Assembly (NCBI GenBank): GCA_937870795.1
Contig: CALMWS010000206.1
Coordinates: 1-41,537, forward strand
DNA: 41,537 bases
Source of the DNA: an uncultured Bacteroidota bacterium
Lineage (GTDB): Bacteria > Bacteroidota > Bacteroidia > Chitinophagales > Saprospiraceae
Direction of reading: 5' to 3'
Numbering within the stretch: position 1 is the stretch's first letter; every line of letters starts with the position of its first letter. Shown piece by piece: positions 33,417-41,484 of the stretch. The translations under genes were made by a program, and so were the position numbers. Under the pieces are notes generated by a model. It did not search any database. It was given only the letters and a program-made list of their open reading frames with translations, and was not told the DNA's origin.

Positions 33417-34895
33417 ATGAAAAGTATTTATGCATTCCTTTTATTATTGCTGATTCCTTTGTCATCAAAGGCACAGGTTGACTGTCAGTATGTCAACCAG
33501 GGTTTCGAGGACTGGTATGATGCCACAAGTATTTATTTTGAACCGGGAGAAGAGCCCAGCAATCCTATCTTTTTGCCTGATAATCATATTCCCTTGTTCA
33601 GATTTATTACCATGGCTTTTGCAGGTGGCTTTTTTCTTGAGCCGGGAACAGAAGAGTACAATGCTTTCTGGGGGATTGGCTTTGGTGTTTCCAGGAGCTT
33701 CGACGCCTTCAGGGGTGAAAGTGCACTTCGTATAGGAGGTGATGCCAACTTTAGTGTCGCTGATCTATACACGGTAAATTCATGTACAGAAAAACCGGCA
33801 ATGGCACAGTTTAGCTATAAACATATAGGAACGGGAAGTGACACACTCGGCTTTCTCATGGTTATTGACACATCGGTAACCTCAGTACCGGGTGATCAGG
33901 CAGATCTGGATGCACTGCCAGGTTACATCTTCCATACAATTGTGAGCAATTCAGACGACACTTCTTATACTACAGTGACACTGCCATTTGTTATTAATCA
34001 TCCTGAGATAGAGACAGACACCATGTTAACTTTTATCATCGTAAATGGAGATATTAATTACTTCCAGGGAGGAGGAGTGAGTTACTTTCTCATAGATGAT
34101 ATCAAACTTGGCAATTTTGTTACGATTGACAACGACGGTGATGGCTATGCAGCTAATGTAGATTGTGATGATGACAATGCTACGATCAATCCGGGTGCTA
34201 CTGAAATAGCCAATAACAATATTGATGAAGACTGCGATGGTGTAGCACTCATCATAGATGTTGATGGCGACGGTTACAATTCTGATGTCGATTGCAATGA
34301 CAATGTAGCTGCTATAAATCCGGCTGCCACCGAAATTGCCAATAATGACATTGACGAAGATTGTGACGGCATCGCTTTAATCATAGACTTTGACGGTGAT
34401 GGATTCAATTCGGACGTCGACTGTAATGATAGTATAGCTTCCATTAATCCCGGTGTAACTGAAATACCCAATAATGATATTGATGAAGATTGTGACGGCA
34501 TTGCCTTGATTATTGATGTAGACGGTGATGGATTTAATTCTGATCTTGACTGTGATGATAACAATGCAGGTATCAACCCTAATGCTGTAGATATTGCCAA
34601 CAATGGAATCGATGAAGATTGCGACGGGTCTGATTTTATTAGTTCTACTGCCAATCCGCTGTTCCAAGCATTGATAGTATCTCCCAACCCATTTACTTCT
34701 GAACTGACGATAACTTTTGACAAGCCCATTTCACAATATGTTTTGGTTCATGCAGATGGAAGATGGATGTCCACTCAGGTGGTGAAAAGCAATACAGTCC
34801 TGATTTCAACCAATCAATTAATTGCAGGTCTATATTTCTTGCAGGTATTTGATGAAAATGGGAATAGTGTAATAAGAAAAGTAGTTAAACAATAA
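33417..34895 (+). CDS. Secreted protein with four MopE-like metal-binding repeats and T9SS tail
   Basis: A 492-residue secreted protein. A signal peptide (MKSIYAFLLLLLIPLSSKAQ) precedes an unassigned beta-rich region (about 20-236) that resembles a carbohydrate-binding-like sandwich. Residues 238-409 are four 43-residue repeats of the form DxDGDGxxxxxDCxDxxxxINPxAxEIxNNxIDEDCDG, each with two cysteines and many Asp/Asn, as in the MopE/SprA-like putative metal-binding repeats; calcium or copper binding is likely but not shown. The last about 80 residues (VSPNPFTSELTI to LYFLQVFDENGNSVIRKVVKQ) are a type A T9SS sorting domain, so it is exported to the cell surface. CotH follows after 8 bases. 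Confidence 0.83.
   Translation: MKSIYAFLLLLLIPLSSKAQVDCQYVNQGFEDWYDATSIYFEPGEEPSNPIFLPDNHIPLFRFITMAFAGGFFLEPGTEEYNAFWGIGFGVSRSFDAFRGESALRIGGDANFSVADLYTVNSCTEKPAMAQFSYKHIGTGSDTLGFLMVIDTSVTSVPGDQADLDALPGYIFHTIVSNSDDTSYTTVTLPFVINHPEIETDTMLTFIIVNGDINYFQGGGVSYFLIDDIKLGNFVTIDNDGDGYAANVDCDDDNATINPGATEIANNNIDEDCDGVALIIDVDGDGYNSDVDCNDNVAAINPAATEIANNDIDEDCDGIALIIDFDGDGFNSDVDCNDSIASINPGVTEIPNNDIDEDCDGIALIIDVDGDGFNSDLDCDDNNAGINPNAVDIANNGIDEDCDGSDFISSTANPLFQALIVSPNPFTSELTITFDKPISQYVLVHADGRWMSTQVVKSNTVLISTNQLIAGLYFLQVFDENGNSVIRKVVKQ
34128..34643 (+). repeat. Four tandem 129-base repeats encoding MopE-like units
   Basis: Four in-frame units of 129 bases (34128, 34257, 34386, 34515) encode 43-residue metal-binding repeats. 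The core NIDEDCDG and DGDGxxxxxDC parts are nearly the same in all four, while the bases have drifted at third positions. This suggests old duplication with selection on the protein. Confidence 0.85.
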
Positions 34896-34903
34896 ACATA
34901 ATT

Positions 34904-37258
34904 ATGTATAAAATGTATGTTCGGGATGTTTTCGGAGATTTTAAAAATGGAATTATCTTCGGACATATAACAAAATGCGATCGAAAGAAGCCGGCTGTAG
35001 CAAAATACAGTTGGCTTCTTTTACTTATGATAGGGCATTTCACTTCACTGCATAGTCAGAAATTACCTGAATACAATGCTGTTTTTAATGATCTCGTTGT
35101 ATCCAGGATTGACATTACAATAGATCCTGATTCCCTGCGTTCCCTTCTACTTCCTTCCAATGTTGAAAAGGACCACGAATATCCAGCAAACTTTGTCTGG
35201 GACAATGGAGTGAAAAAGGATACTGTAAAAAATATTGGATTCAGGCTTAGGGGAAATACTTCGCGCCATTCTGCGAAAAAATCATTCAAGATAAAATTCA
35301 ATCATTACGGCAGCGGAAAATTTTATGGTTTGTCCGACATGAATCTCAATGGTGAGCACAATGATCCATCGTTGTCACGGGCCAAAATTGTATGGGACCT
35401 AATGCGAAAGGCAGGTCTGGAAGTACCTCGCGCCAATCATGTAAGGCTATATATTAACAATGAATACATGGGCATCTACCTCAATGTAGAGCACATAGAC
35501 AATGATTATTTTCAAAGTCGGGGGCAGAATGGAGATGGCCAAATTTTTAAATGCTTATACGGCAGTGATTTTATATATCGGGGCAGCAATCCCAATTCTT
35601 ATCCAGCTACGGTCTATGAACCCCAAAACCACAAGGATGGAGCCAATTATTATGATTTAATAGAATTCATCAGGGTCCTGGGTTTGAAAGACAATACCAA
35701 TTATCGGTGTATGCTGGAAGAAAAATTTGAAGTAGACAACTATCTCAAAACGATGGCCATGGAAGTGTTGGTAGGGCATTGGGATAATCCTACCTTCAAT
35801 AAAAACAATGCCTATGTTTATATACCCACTGACGATGTGCGTGTGCAGCTGTTGTCGTACGATGTAGACAATACTATGGGCATCGATTGGTTTGGGGAAG
35901 ACTGGGCAAATAAGAACATTTACTCATGGGCTGAGCCCAAGGATGAGCGGCCATTGTTTTACAATTTGCTTTCTGTACCAGCATACAAAAACAGGTATGG
36001 TTATCATATCAAAACCTGGCTGGAAACATTTATGAAAGAAGACAGCATCATGCAGCTTGCATATAAAATCAGAGACCGGATCAAGCCCTATCGAGGCAGC
36101 GATGTCTATTCCGGACTTGATTATGGATTTGACTATGATGACTTCATTGCCAGCTTTGACCAGATGAATGATCGGCATGTTAAATATGGCATCCGTGAAT
36201 ATTTTAATAAAAGATTGACCTCTGCCAAATCACAGCTACAGAATACAGCCATCGTTCCATATTTTGGCAATCGTCATATATCCTACCTCAACGGAAAACT
36301 GGACTTGAGTTTTGAAGCCAATTCGTCAAGTCATGTGGTGGTACAATTGGATTATAAGTTTGAGAACGAAAACTGGCAAACCGTAGCTATATCTGACAAT
36401 GGTCTGGGTGGTGATGAGGTTGCTGACGACCACCGGTATCATTTCACATGGTCGGGGTCGCAGCCGGGCACATTTTATTACAAAATGAAGGCCACCGATG
36501 AAACAGGAAAACAGGGAATATGGCCGGTGTGTGGACAATTTGAATACAGTGTTGGCTACAATGAAGTACCACCCTTATTCATCAATGAATGGATGGCAGA
36601 CAATACCGACATCAAAGATGAAGCCGGTGAAGCAGAAGACTGGATTGAAATTTACAATGGCGGTGAGGAAGACATCTATTTGGGTCAGTACTACCTTTCA
36701 GACAATCTGCAAAAGCCGGATAAATGGTTGATGCCGGATATCACCTTACCTGCCAAATCATGGGTAAGTTTTTGGGCTGATGAGGATGGATCACAGGGAT
36801 CTGGACATGCTAATTTTAAGTTGAGTAAAGACGGAGAATTCATCGGTATTTTTGACAATGCCGACAATTATTTTGCTCCTATTGATACTGTAAGATTTGG
36901 ACTAAGTCAAACGAATGTTGCTTATGGCCGATATCCGGATGGGGGGGCTTTGGTTGGAAAATTAAGCTTACCCACAAAAGGGGAAACCAACGTTTTTACT
37001 ACTACAAATGATGTTCTTAATAAATTCAAACTTTTCCCCAATCCTACCTATTCAATTATCACAGTACTGCATTCAGATCATTGGGAATTTTTAAATATTT
37101 CTAATTTAAATGGAACTGTTCTTGCACCTGCCAAAACAATAATCCCAAATGGAATTGAATTAGATACTAGTGACTTGCCTGACGGTGTTTATACAATAAC
37201 TCTTCAATCAGCAACAGGTAAAACAAAAGTTGTAAAATGGGTGAAACAAAAACCTTAG
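34904..37258 (+). CDS. Secreted CotH-kinase/lamin-tail-domain protein with T9SS tail
   Basis: A 784-residue protein. An unusually long N terminus (about 33 residues) precedes the export signal YSWLLLLMIGHFTSLHSQ. The CotH-like kinase domain covers about residues 65-440: DITIDPDSLRSLL, GFRLRGNTSRHSAKKSFKIKF, NLNGEHNDPSLSRAKIVWDL, GIYLNVEHID and SYDVDNTMGIDW with Asp320 and Asp322 as probable catalytic metal ligands. A beta domain (about 470-550) and a lamin-tail domain (about 559-690: FINEWMADNTDIKDEAGEAEDWIEIYNGG, then VSFWADEDGS) follow. The C terminus is a T9SS tail (FKLFPNPT to VYTITLQSATGKTKVVKWV). CotH homologues phosphorylate secreted proteins; its target is unknown. ATG 34913 is a possible alternative start. 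Confidence 0.85.
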   Translation: MYKMYVRDVFGDFKNGIIFGHITKCDRKKPAVAKYSWLLLLMIGHFTSLHSQKLPEYNAVFNDLVVSRIDITIDPDSLRSLLLPSNVEKDHEYPANFVWDNGVKKDTVKNIGFRLRGNTSRHSAKKSFKIKFNHYGSGKFYGLSDMNLNGEHNDPSLSRAKIVWDLMRKAGLEVPRANHVRLYINNEYMGIYLNVEHIDNDYFQSRGQNGDGQIFKCLYGSDFIYRGSNPNSYPATVYEPQNHKDGANYYDLIEFIRVLGLKDNTNYRCMLEEKFEVDNYLKTMAMEVLVGHWDNPTFNKNNAYVYIPTDDVRVQLLSYDVDNTMGIDWFGEDWANKNIYSWAEPKDERPLFYNLLSVPAYKNRYGYHIKTWLETFMKEDSIMQLAYKIRDRIKPYRGSDVYSGLDYGFDYDDFIASFDQMNDRHVKYGIREYFNKRLTSAKSQLQNTAIVPYFGNRHISYLNGKLDLSFEANSSSHVVVQLDYKFENENWQTVAISDNGLGGDEVADDHRYHFTWSGSQPGTFYYKMKATDETGKQGIWPVCGQFEYSVGYNEVPPLFINEWMADNTDIKDEAGEAEDWIEIYNGGEEDIYLGQYYLSDNLQKPDKWLMPDITLPAKSWVSFWADEDGSQGSGHANFKLSKDGEFIGIFDNADNYFAPIDTVRFGLSQTNVAYGRYPDGGALVGKLSLPTKGETNVFTTTNDVLNKFKLFPNPTYSIITVLHSDHWEFLNISNLNGTVLAPAKTIIPNGIELDTSDLPDGVYTITLQSATGKTKVVKWVKQKP

Positions 37259-37298
37259 TTAAAAGGGTGAAAGTCTGAACTAAAACTTACCAGTTCTT

Positions 37299-38792
37299 TC
37301 AATAGATCCATAATTTAAAACTAGCTGAATTTTTGCTAGTTTTTGTTTCTAAAATGTATACGCCGGGCTTAATGGTATTGGGTATGGTAATAGGTTCCTG
37401 TAATGAGGAAATGATTTGATTTCCAGTTAAATCAAAAATAGACCATTGAACAACGCGTTCAGAAGAATGAGTAAAGATTTGGTTACCAGGTTTAATAGGA
37501 TTGGGGTAGATCCCCCCTTTCTCTCCTTTTTCTGTCTCTGTTACCATGGTAACCTTACATAGTTTTATCACTGCGTCTTTATCTTCACACAGTTCATCAT
37601 TTTGATTTATAAATACTTTAGAGCTTGGGGCTTTATTTAATATATCACAAATAAATGGAATCTGACAATAATTTAACATTGGATTCTTGTCAATCATTAA
37701 ATAATACTGCTTATTGGGGATATAAACATGGGCAAAAACATTTGCTGATTTAACATTTAACAAAGCATCGATATTTTTCAGGTTTACATTATCCGAAAGT
37801 CTTAACCCACTTAATTCTTTTACATTTTCCAAGCCCTTTAAATTGATGAGAGAATCTAAGCTGACCAAGCCAATAAGATTAATAGAATCCGGGTACAAAA
37901 AGGTTGAAAGAAAATTTTTTGGATAATTTTTAATGTTTTCCACATGCAGCCCATTGGTGATAACCACACTCTCTAGGCTCGCCTCATTAGAAAATGAATC
38001 GAAATCAAATAAATAAACATTTTTTATACGATTGTAACTCTCGATTCCTTTAAAAGATAGCTTATGTATTTTGTCACCATTTATAGAAATATTATTTATA
38101 AGCGAGGGTCTATTTTGACCTTCGAACGAAAAGTCTCTTCTCAAGAATAGAGTAAGATTTTCTACCAGACTATCTATAAAAATACCATTTAGATTTTCAA
38201 TAAAGTCGTTGGAGCGTATAGTAAGATTTTTAACATATTTTAGCCTCAATTTTTCAAAAATATAATTCCCTGAAAAGATTAGATTTGAAGCCTCTCTCAA
38301 CCCTGAAAGCGGTTTTAAGGAAATTTTACCAGTATTTTTACTTTGAAGTGAAACTTGAAAAGCATAGTTCAGATTTTCAAGGCCAGACAAATTAACCAAG
38401 CTGTCTTCTTCTATTGTAAGACCCCATTTGCAATATTTTAATTTAGTTAGCGCGTTGATGTCCTTTATAGAATTGTTTTGAATGAGAACGCCATTCTTTA
38501 TGCTATCAATGTTGTCTAACCCAGCAAGAGAAGTAAGTTTTTTGTTTGCAATGATAAATAATTCGCATTCCTGTGTTCCTATAAGTTGCTGAAATGGCAA
38601 CAGGCTTGTGATATTTCCTTGCTCACTTTCTCTAATAGAAAATCCAATGGGTCCCAAATTTTTGCAATTAGGAAACTTGATGGGAAAGCTATCAATCATT
38701 GCTTGATTATGAAATACTATATTATTGTCTGGACACTGTGCTTGTGCAGAACAAAAGAGCAGGAGTAAGCAAAAAATATGTAAAAATTTCAT
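37299..38792 (-). CDS. Leucine-rich, receptor-L-domain-like secreted protein with T9SS tail
   Basis: A 497-residue protein with a signal peptide (MKFLHIFCLLLLFCSAQAQ). Residues about 60-390 contain irregular leucine-rich turns (LTSLAGLDNIDSI, LVNLSGLENLNYA, LINLKGLENVKEL, NLKNIDALLNVKS) that look like receptor L-domain/LRR solenoids used for binding. A cysteine-bearing cap follows (LNYCQIPFICDIL, DELCEDKDAVIKLC). The C terminus YPNPIKPGNQIF to GVYILETKTSKNSASFKLWIY is a T9SS sorting tail. The start ATG overlaps the stop of the upstream cysteine-rich lipoprotein (ATGA). The DNA is visibly richer in A and T than neighbouring genes, which points to recent acquisition or relaxed selection. The ligand is unknown. 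Confidence 0.75.
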   Translation of the reverse strand: MKFLHIFCLLLLFCSAQAQCPDNNIVFHNQAMIDSFPIKFPNCKNLGPIGFSIRESEQGNITSLLPFQQLIGTQECELFIIANKKLTSLAGLDNIDSIKNGVLIQNNSIKDINALTKLKYCKWGLTIEEDSLVNLSGLENLNYAFQVSLQSKNTGKISLKPLSGLREASNLIFSGNYIFEKLRLKYVKNLTIRSNDFIENLNGIFIDSLVENLTLFLRRDFSFEGQNRPSLINNISINGDKIHKLSFKGIESYNRIKNVYLFDFDSFSNEASLESVVITNGLHVENIKNYPKNFLSTFLYPDSINLIGLVSLDSLINLKGLENVKELSGLRLSDNVNLKNIDALLNVKSANVFAHVYIPNKQYYLMIDKNPMLNYCQIPFICDILNKAPSSKVFINQNDELCEDKDAVIKLCKVTMVTETEKGEKGGIYPNPIKPGNQIFTHSSERVVQWSIFDLTGNQIISSLQEPITIPNTIKPGVYILETKTSKNSASFKLWIY

Positions 38793-39196
38793 TGACAGCA
38801 AAGTTCCTTTTCACAATCCACAACAGAGATATCCCATGTATCAAAATCATCGCATCTGCCCCCTGCTGCCCATGTTCTGACTATAACATTTCCTCCACAG
38901 GGCGAGCAGATATCAACTCCAGGTGCTCCACCAGTTAACACACCATAATTATGACCTAATAATCCTCCGCAACCATCTACCCCAATGGAATAATAAACTC
39001 CATCCAAATCGCATGATAAACGAACGCAACAATTGTCAAGAACAGTTACACTACAGCCACATACAATCTCTGTTCTAGGGTAGGAATATATTTGTTGGGA
39101 TTCAGGTATTTCAACATTTTCAGAGCACGACATAAGGATAAGAAAGAGGGTGAAATTAACCCAAACTAAAGTTTGAAGTTTGAAGTACTTTTTCAT
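38789..39196 (-). CDS. Cysteine-rich lipoprotein of unknown function
   Basis: A 135-residue protein with a signal peptide and lipobox LMSC (Cys about residue 24). The mature region has 12 further cysteines in pairs and short spacings (VCGC, DNCC, GGLL-flanking GC, ICSPC, RC, DC, LCCQ), implying six disulfides in a small extracytoplasmic domain. No family is recognised. A glycine-rich stretch (GHNYGVLTGGAPGVD) lies between cysteine clusters. Its stop overlaps the start of the leucine-rich T9SS gene (ATGA), so the pair is translated together and the products may act together on the cell surface. TACATTTG lies 9 bases upstream of the start. Confidence 0.62.
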   Translation of the reverse strand: MKKYFKLQTLVWVNFTLFLILMSCSENVEIPESQQIYSYPRTEIVCGCSVTVLDNCCVRLSCDLDGVYYSIGVDGCGGLLGHNYGVLTGGAPGVDICSPCGGNVIVRTWAAGGRCDDFDTWDISVVDCEKELCCQ

Positions 39197-39205
39197 GTTT
39201 TATAA

Positions 39206-39213
39206 CAAATGTA
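39206..39213 (-). promoter_or_regulatory. TAnnTTTG -7-like box before the cysteine-rich lipoprotein gene
   Basis: On the minus strand TACATTTG lies 9 bases upstream of the ATG at 39196. No -33 TTG at 17-23 bases. It would give a leader of only a few bases. Confidence 0.36.
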
Positions 39214-39483
39214 ATATAATATTTGTCGTTTGTTAATAGTTTACAATTATAATTTCATATTTTGTCCCAATTTAGGTTAATAATTAATAATGTGATTTAA
39301 TGATTATTCCGATAAACTGAGAACTTATTAAGAAAATAGTTTTAATGCCATAATGGCTTTCATTTAAACAAAAATAGATATCCATATAAGTCTAACTTAT
39401 ATTAGAGGATAGTCAATCCATTGCATCTGTTTTGAATTTCAAATTTTAACTGTATTTAATACTGATAAAAACCCTTATCCTCA

Positions 39484-40215
39484 TTAAAACTTGATGTCAA
39501 AACTAGCCTCGATAGAAAGTCCTTTGATTTTGGACTCTGTTGGCGCATTGTGATTGGGGCCGAGGTAAATGACAGGCAGGTTGTCCATATCCATTTTATA
39601 AACAGCGATAGAATAAGCGGGCTGCACCCTGATTTGAGCCCCTGTACCCAATGGTACCAAAAAGGCTGCATTGATGCCATATACTCCCCCACCTTTTTTA
39701 TCAACTGTAGCATTGACTTCTCCGAAAAACAAATCCTTTTGTTCATTTTTAAAAGTTGAATAGCCATAGCCAAAATGGGCGCCGAGGCCAATAAAACGAA
39801 TGGGGAAAAGTTGGTATTGAAATGTAAAAAAGTTGTGGTGTGCACCAATAGAATAAGTAGCAATATTGGGACTGATCATTGTCAAAACTCCTTCAGCCGT
39901 ATGCGTTTTATTGTATCGTGCATATTCAATGGTAAAGCACGACTTTTTATTGCCAAAACCCATGTGCAGGTGAAAGCCGCTGTAATTGTGGTCATCCGAA
40001 AAAGATTTTGTTAATCCGGGATTGGCGGCATTGATTTGATCCAGGAGGTCAGAAAAGCCTGACATGGTAAAATCGGCAATGTTGTATCCTACACCCAGCG
40101 AAGTATAGCTGCCTTGTGAAAAAGCACTTGTGGAAAGTCCTGCCAAAATGATGCTGATGGCCAGGGTTTTGAGGGTAAGAGCGGTCTTTTCGAAAAGATA
40201 AAAATTGGGTTTCAC
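39484..40215 (-). CDS. Outer-membrane beta-barrel protein
   Basis: A 243-residue protein. After an N-terminal export signal (about residues 10-33, ISIILAGLSTSAFSQ) the sequence alternates hydrophobic and polar residues in about eight strands (YTSLGVGYNIADF, SGFHLHMGFGNKKSCFTIEYARY, IGLGAHFGYGYSTF, GVYGINAAFLVPL, AQIRVQPAYSIAVYKM) and ends in the terminal phenylalanine SFDIKF that is typical of barrels. It resembles OmpA/OmpW-like porins in Bacteroidota; no C-terminal peptidoglycan-binding domain is present. The start codon is GTG (40215); the nearby ATG is out of frame. TAATTTTG lies 14 bases upstream. The function is unknown. Confidence 0.75.
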   Translation of the reverse strand: MKPNFYLFEKTALTLKTLAISIILAGLSTSAFSQGSYTSLGVGYNIADFTMSGFSDLLDQINAANPGLTKSFSDDHNYSGFHLHMGFGNKKSCFTIEYARYNKTHTAEGVLTMISPNIATYSIGAHHNFFTFQYQLFPIRFIGLGAHFGYGYSTFKNEQKDLFFGEVNATVDKKGGGVYGINAAFLVPLGTGAQIRVQPAYSIAVYKMDMDNLPVIYLGPNHNAPTESKIKGLSIEASFDIKF

Positions 40216-40229
40216 ATTAAAAATTTGAT

Positions 40230-40237
40230 CAAAATTA
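40230..40237 (-). promoter_or_regulatory. TAnnTTTG -7-like box before the outer-membrane barrel gene
   Basis: On the minus strand TAATTTTG lies 14 bases upstream of the GTG start. No -33 element at the expected distance; AT-rich surroundings reduce the weight. Confidence 0.35.
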
Positions 40238-40330
40238 AAATAAAATATACCAGAACCCGGGCTTTAGTGGAATAATTTTTCGAATTTTGAGCTAATTCAG
40301 AGAAAAATATTGATTTTAAAATAGTTCCAA

Positions 40331-40798
40331 ATGGTAAAATGGTTTGTGTTATTTATTATGTGTTTTGCGGTAACAGAAGGTTTTGCACAATGCGATTCTC
40401 TTGATTTGGAAAAATTAAAAACTACTCTTTCCTATCTGGATTATTTGCCATCTCTAAACTACATTAAACTGACATTTGAAAAGGCAGGAGAAGATTCACT
40501 GGGATTTTATTATGGAAGATGTGTATGGGAGGGGGATGGCAAGTGCTTTCCCTATAAGGAATACATGGTACAATCGAAAGCAAACCTTAACTACATACGT
40601 TACCAGTGTTATGATCTCAACACTTTCATTCATATTCAAAAACAAATAGAAGCCGAACAGGTTATCCAAGTATTGGAAGGGAAAGAATATCGCACCATCC
40701 TGGGCAATTTTCTAGTCAACTATATGGAGGCTCCATTTGAAGAAAAAAGTTGTGTGGCGCAAAAACAATACATGATTGAGTTTTTGAGATTTAAGTGA
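40331..40798 (+). CDS. Small secreted protein of unknown function
   Basis: A 155-residue protein with a signal peptide (MVKWFVLFIMCFAVTEGFAQ). The mature part has five cysteines, aromatic residues and a helical segment (IHIQKQIEAEQVIQVLEGKEYRTIL). No family is recognised. It stands alone, divergent from the barrel gene with 115 bases between, and is followed by the repeat-rich non-coding end of the window. Confidence 0.6.
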   Translation: MVKWFVLFIMCFAVTEGFAQCDSLDLEKLKTTLSYLDYLPSLNYIKLTFEKAGEDSLGFYYGRCVWEGDGKCFPYKEYMVQSKANLNYIRYQCYDLNTFIHIQKQIEAEQVIQVLEGKEYRTILGNFLVNYMEAPFEEKSCVAQKQYMIEFLRFK

Positions 40799-40809
40799 TA
40801 AGATTTTAT

Positions 40810-40899
40810 CGGAGGCGCGGAGCGCTCCCTACACCGCTGCTGCGGCATAGGGACAAGTGAGCGGCAGAGCGGTGAAAACCTTACGCTAGGCGCTTCGCC
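40810..40899. repeat. GC-rich direct repeat, copy A (about 90 bases)
   Basis: First copy of a GC-rich unit with an identical 29-base core beginning at 40829 (CTACACCGCTGCTGCGGCAT...) and a tail ACGCTAGGCGCTTCGCC. It contains small inverted repeats (GAGCGCTC; CCGC-TGCT-GCGG) and contrasts with the AT-rich surroundings. No gene is visible in it. Confidence 0.8.
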
Positions 40900-40959
40900 A
40901 TCACCCAGTAACTGTAATTTTTTTCATTACTTCCCTTTCAAACAATGGAGAGGGCAAAG

Positions 40960-41065
40960 CGGCGGAGCGGAGAGCGCTCTCTACACCGCTGCTGCGGCAT
41001 AGGGACAAGGGAGCGGCGGAGTGGTGAAAACCTTACGCTAGGCGCTGAACGCTAGGCGCTTCGCC
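40960..41065. repeat. GC-rich direct repeat, copy B (about 105 bases)
   Basis: Second copy of the unit at 40810-40899 in the same orientation, 150 bases further on. The 29-base core is identical (from 40981). It is longer because GCTAGGCGCT occurs twice in its tail. The end CGCTTCGCC is shared with copy A. Confidence 0.8.
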
Positions 41066-41187
41066 TTAACCCTGTAATGATAAGAAAGGCAGTGACAATT
41101 TTTCCTAGCACCATTTAACTATCAAGCCATGGTCATCTTCTTTATGGATTTGTTGTTGCTGCGACAAGGATGTCGCAGTTCACAGCT

Positions 41188-41210
41188 AAAAAAGCCCACT
41201 GGGCTTTTTT
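41188..41210. terminator. Bidirectional Rho-independent terminator-like hairpin
   Basis: A perfect 10-bp stem AAAAAAGCCC / GGGCTTTTTT with a 3-base loop, followed by two more T on the plus strand and preceded by A-rich DNA, so it is functional in either direction. No gene lies directly upstream of it on either strand. Confidence 0.65.
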
Positions 41211-41372
41211 TTAACGCTGCTCATCTCGCTTCAAAAGCTCACTATCTACTTCTGTTTTGAATTTGTTGTTGTAAAATGGCAGTGACGCTTTTCCCTCGCA
41301 CCGCGCTTTCTCGTCGCCGCGGTCACGGAGGACCGCGGTTCCTTCGCTTCAAATGCACACTGTGCATTTGAT

Positions 41373-41405
41373 CCCTATATTTTTTCCACAGGAAAAAATG
41401 TAGGG
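41373..41405. repeat. 15-bp inverted repeat (hairpin)
   Basis: CCCTATATTTTTTCC pairs with GGAAAAAATGTAGGG around a 3-base loop; 15 pairs with a single G-U. It is the longest stem of the hairpin cluster. Confidence 0.75.
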
Positions 41406-41439
41406 ACCGCATCGGTCACACTGAGGGGCTTAACTAACC

Positions 41440-41468
41440 GCAATGATTTTCTTCAGGAAAATCATTGC
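41440..41468. repeat. 12-bp perfect inverted repeat (hairpin)
   Basis: GCAATGATTTTC (41440-41451) and GAAAATCATTGC (41457-41468) pair perfectly over 12 bases with a 5-base loop. It lies 16 bases beyond the rRNA terminator, on the far side from the 5S gene. Confidence 0.75.
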
Positions 41469-41484
41469 TATAGGTATAAATAAA

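Larger units (their letters stand above)
40900..41484. other. Non-coding, repeat- and hairpin-rich region upstream of the rRNA terminator
   Basis: No gene is seen here. It holds repeat copy B, two short degenerate look-alikes of the 5S rRNA 3' end (GGCAGTGAC at 41088 and 41278) and perfect or near-perfect hairpins at 41159-41178, 41188-41210, 41317-41338, 41350-41370, 41373-41405 and 41440-41468. The density of structure is far above the rest of the window. Confidence 0.7.

Noticed and set aside
34274..34729. Open frame opposite the MopE repeats with repeated SQSSS pattern
   Set aside because: The apparent repeats are the reverse complement of the DEDCDG codons of the real gene; nothing else supports it.
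39197..39483. Possible small RNA or gene in the AT-rich gap between the cysteine-rich lipoprotein and the barrel gene
   Set aside because: Only a weak 5-bp hairpin (GCCAT/ATGGC) and no promoter-terminator pair or tRNA-like features were found; nothing can be supported here.
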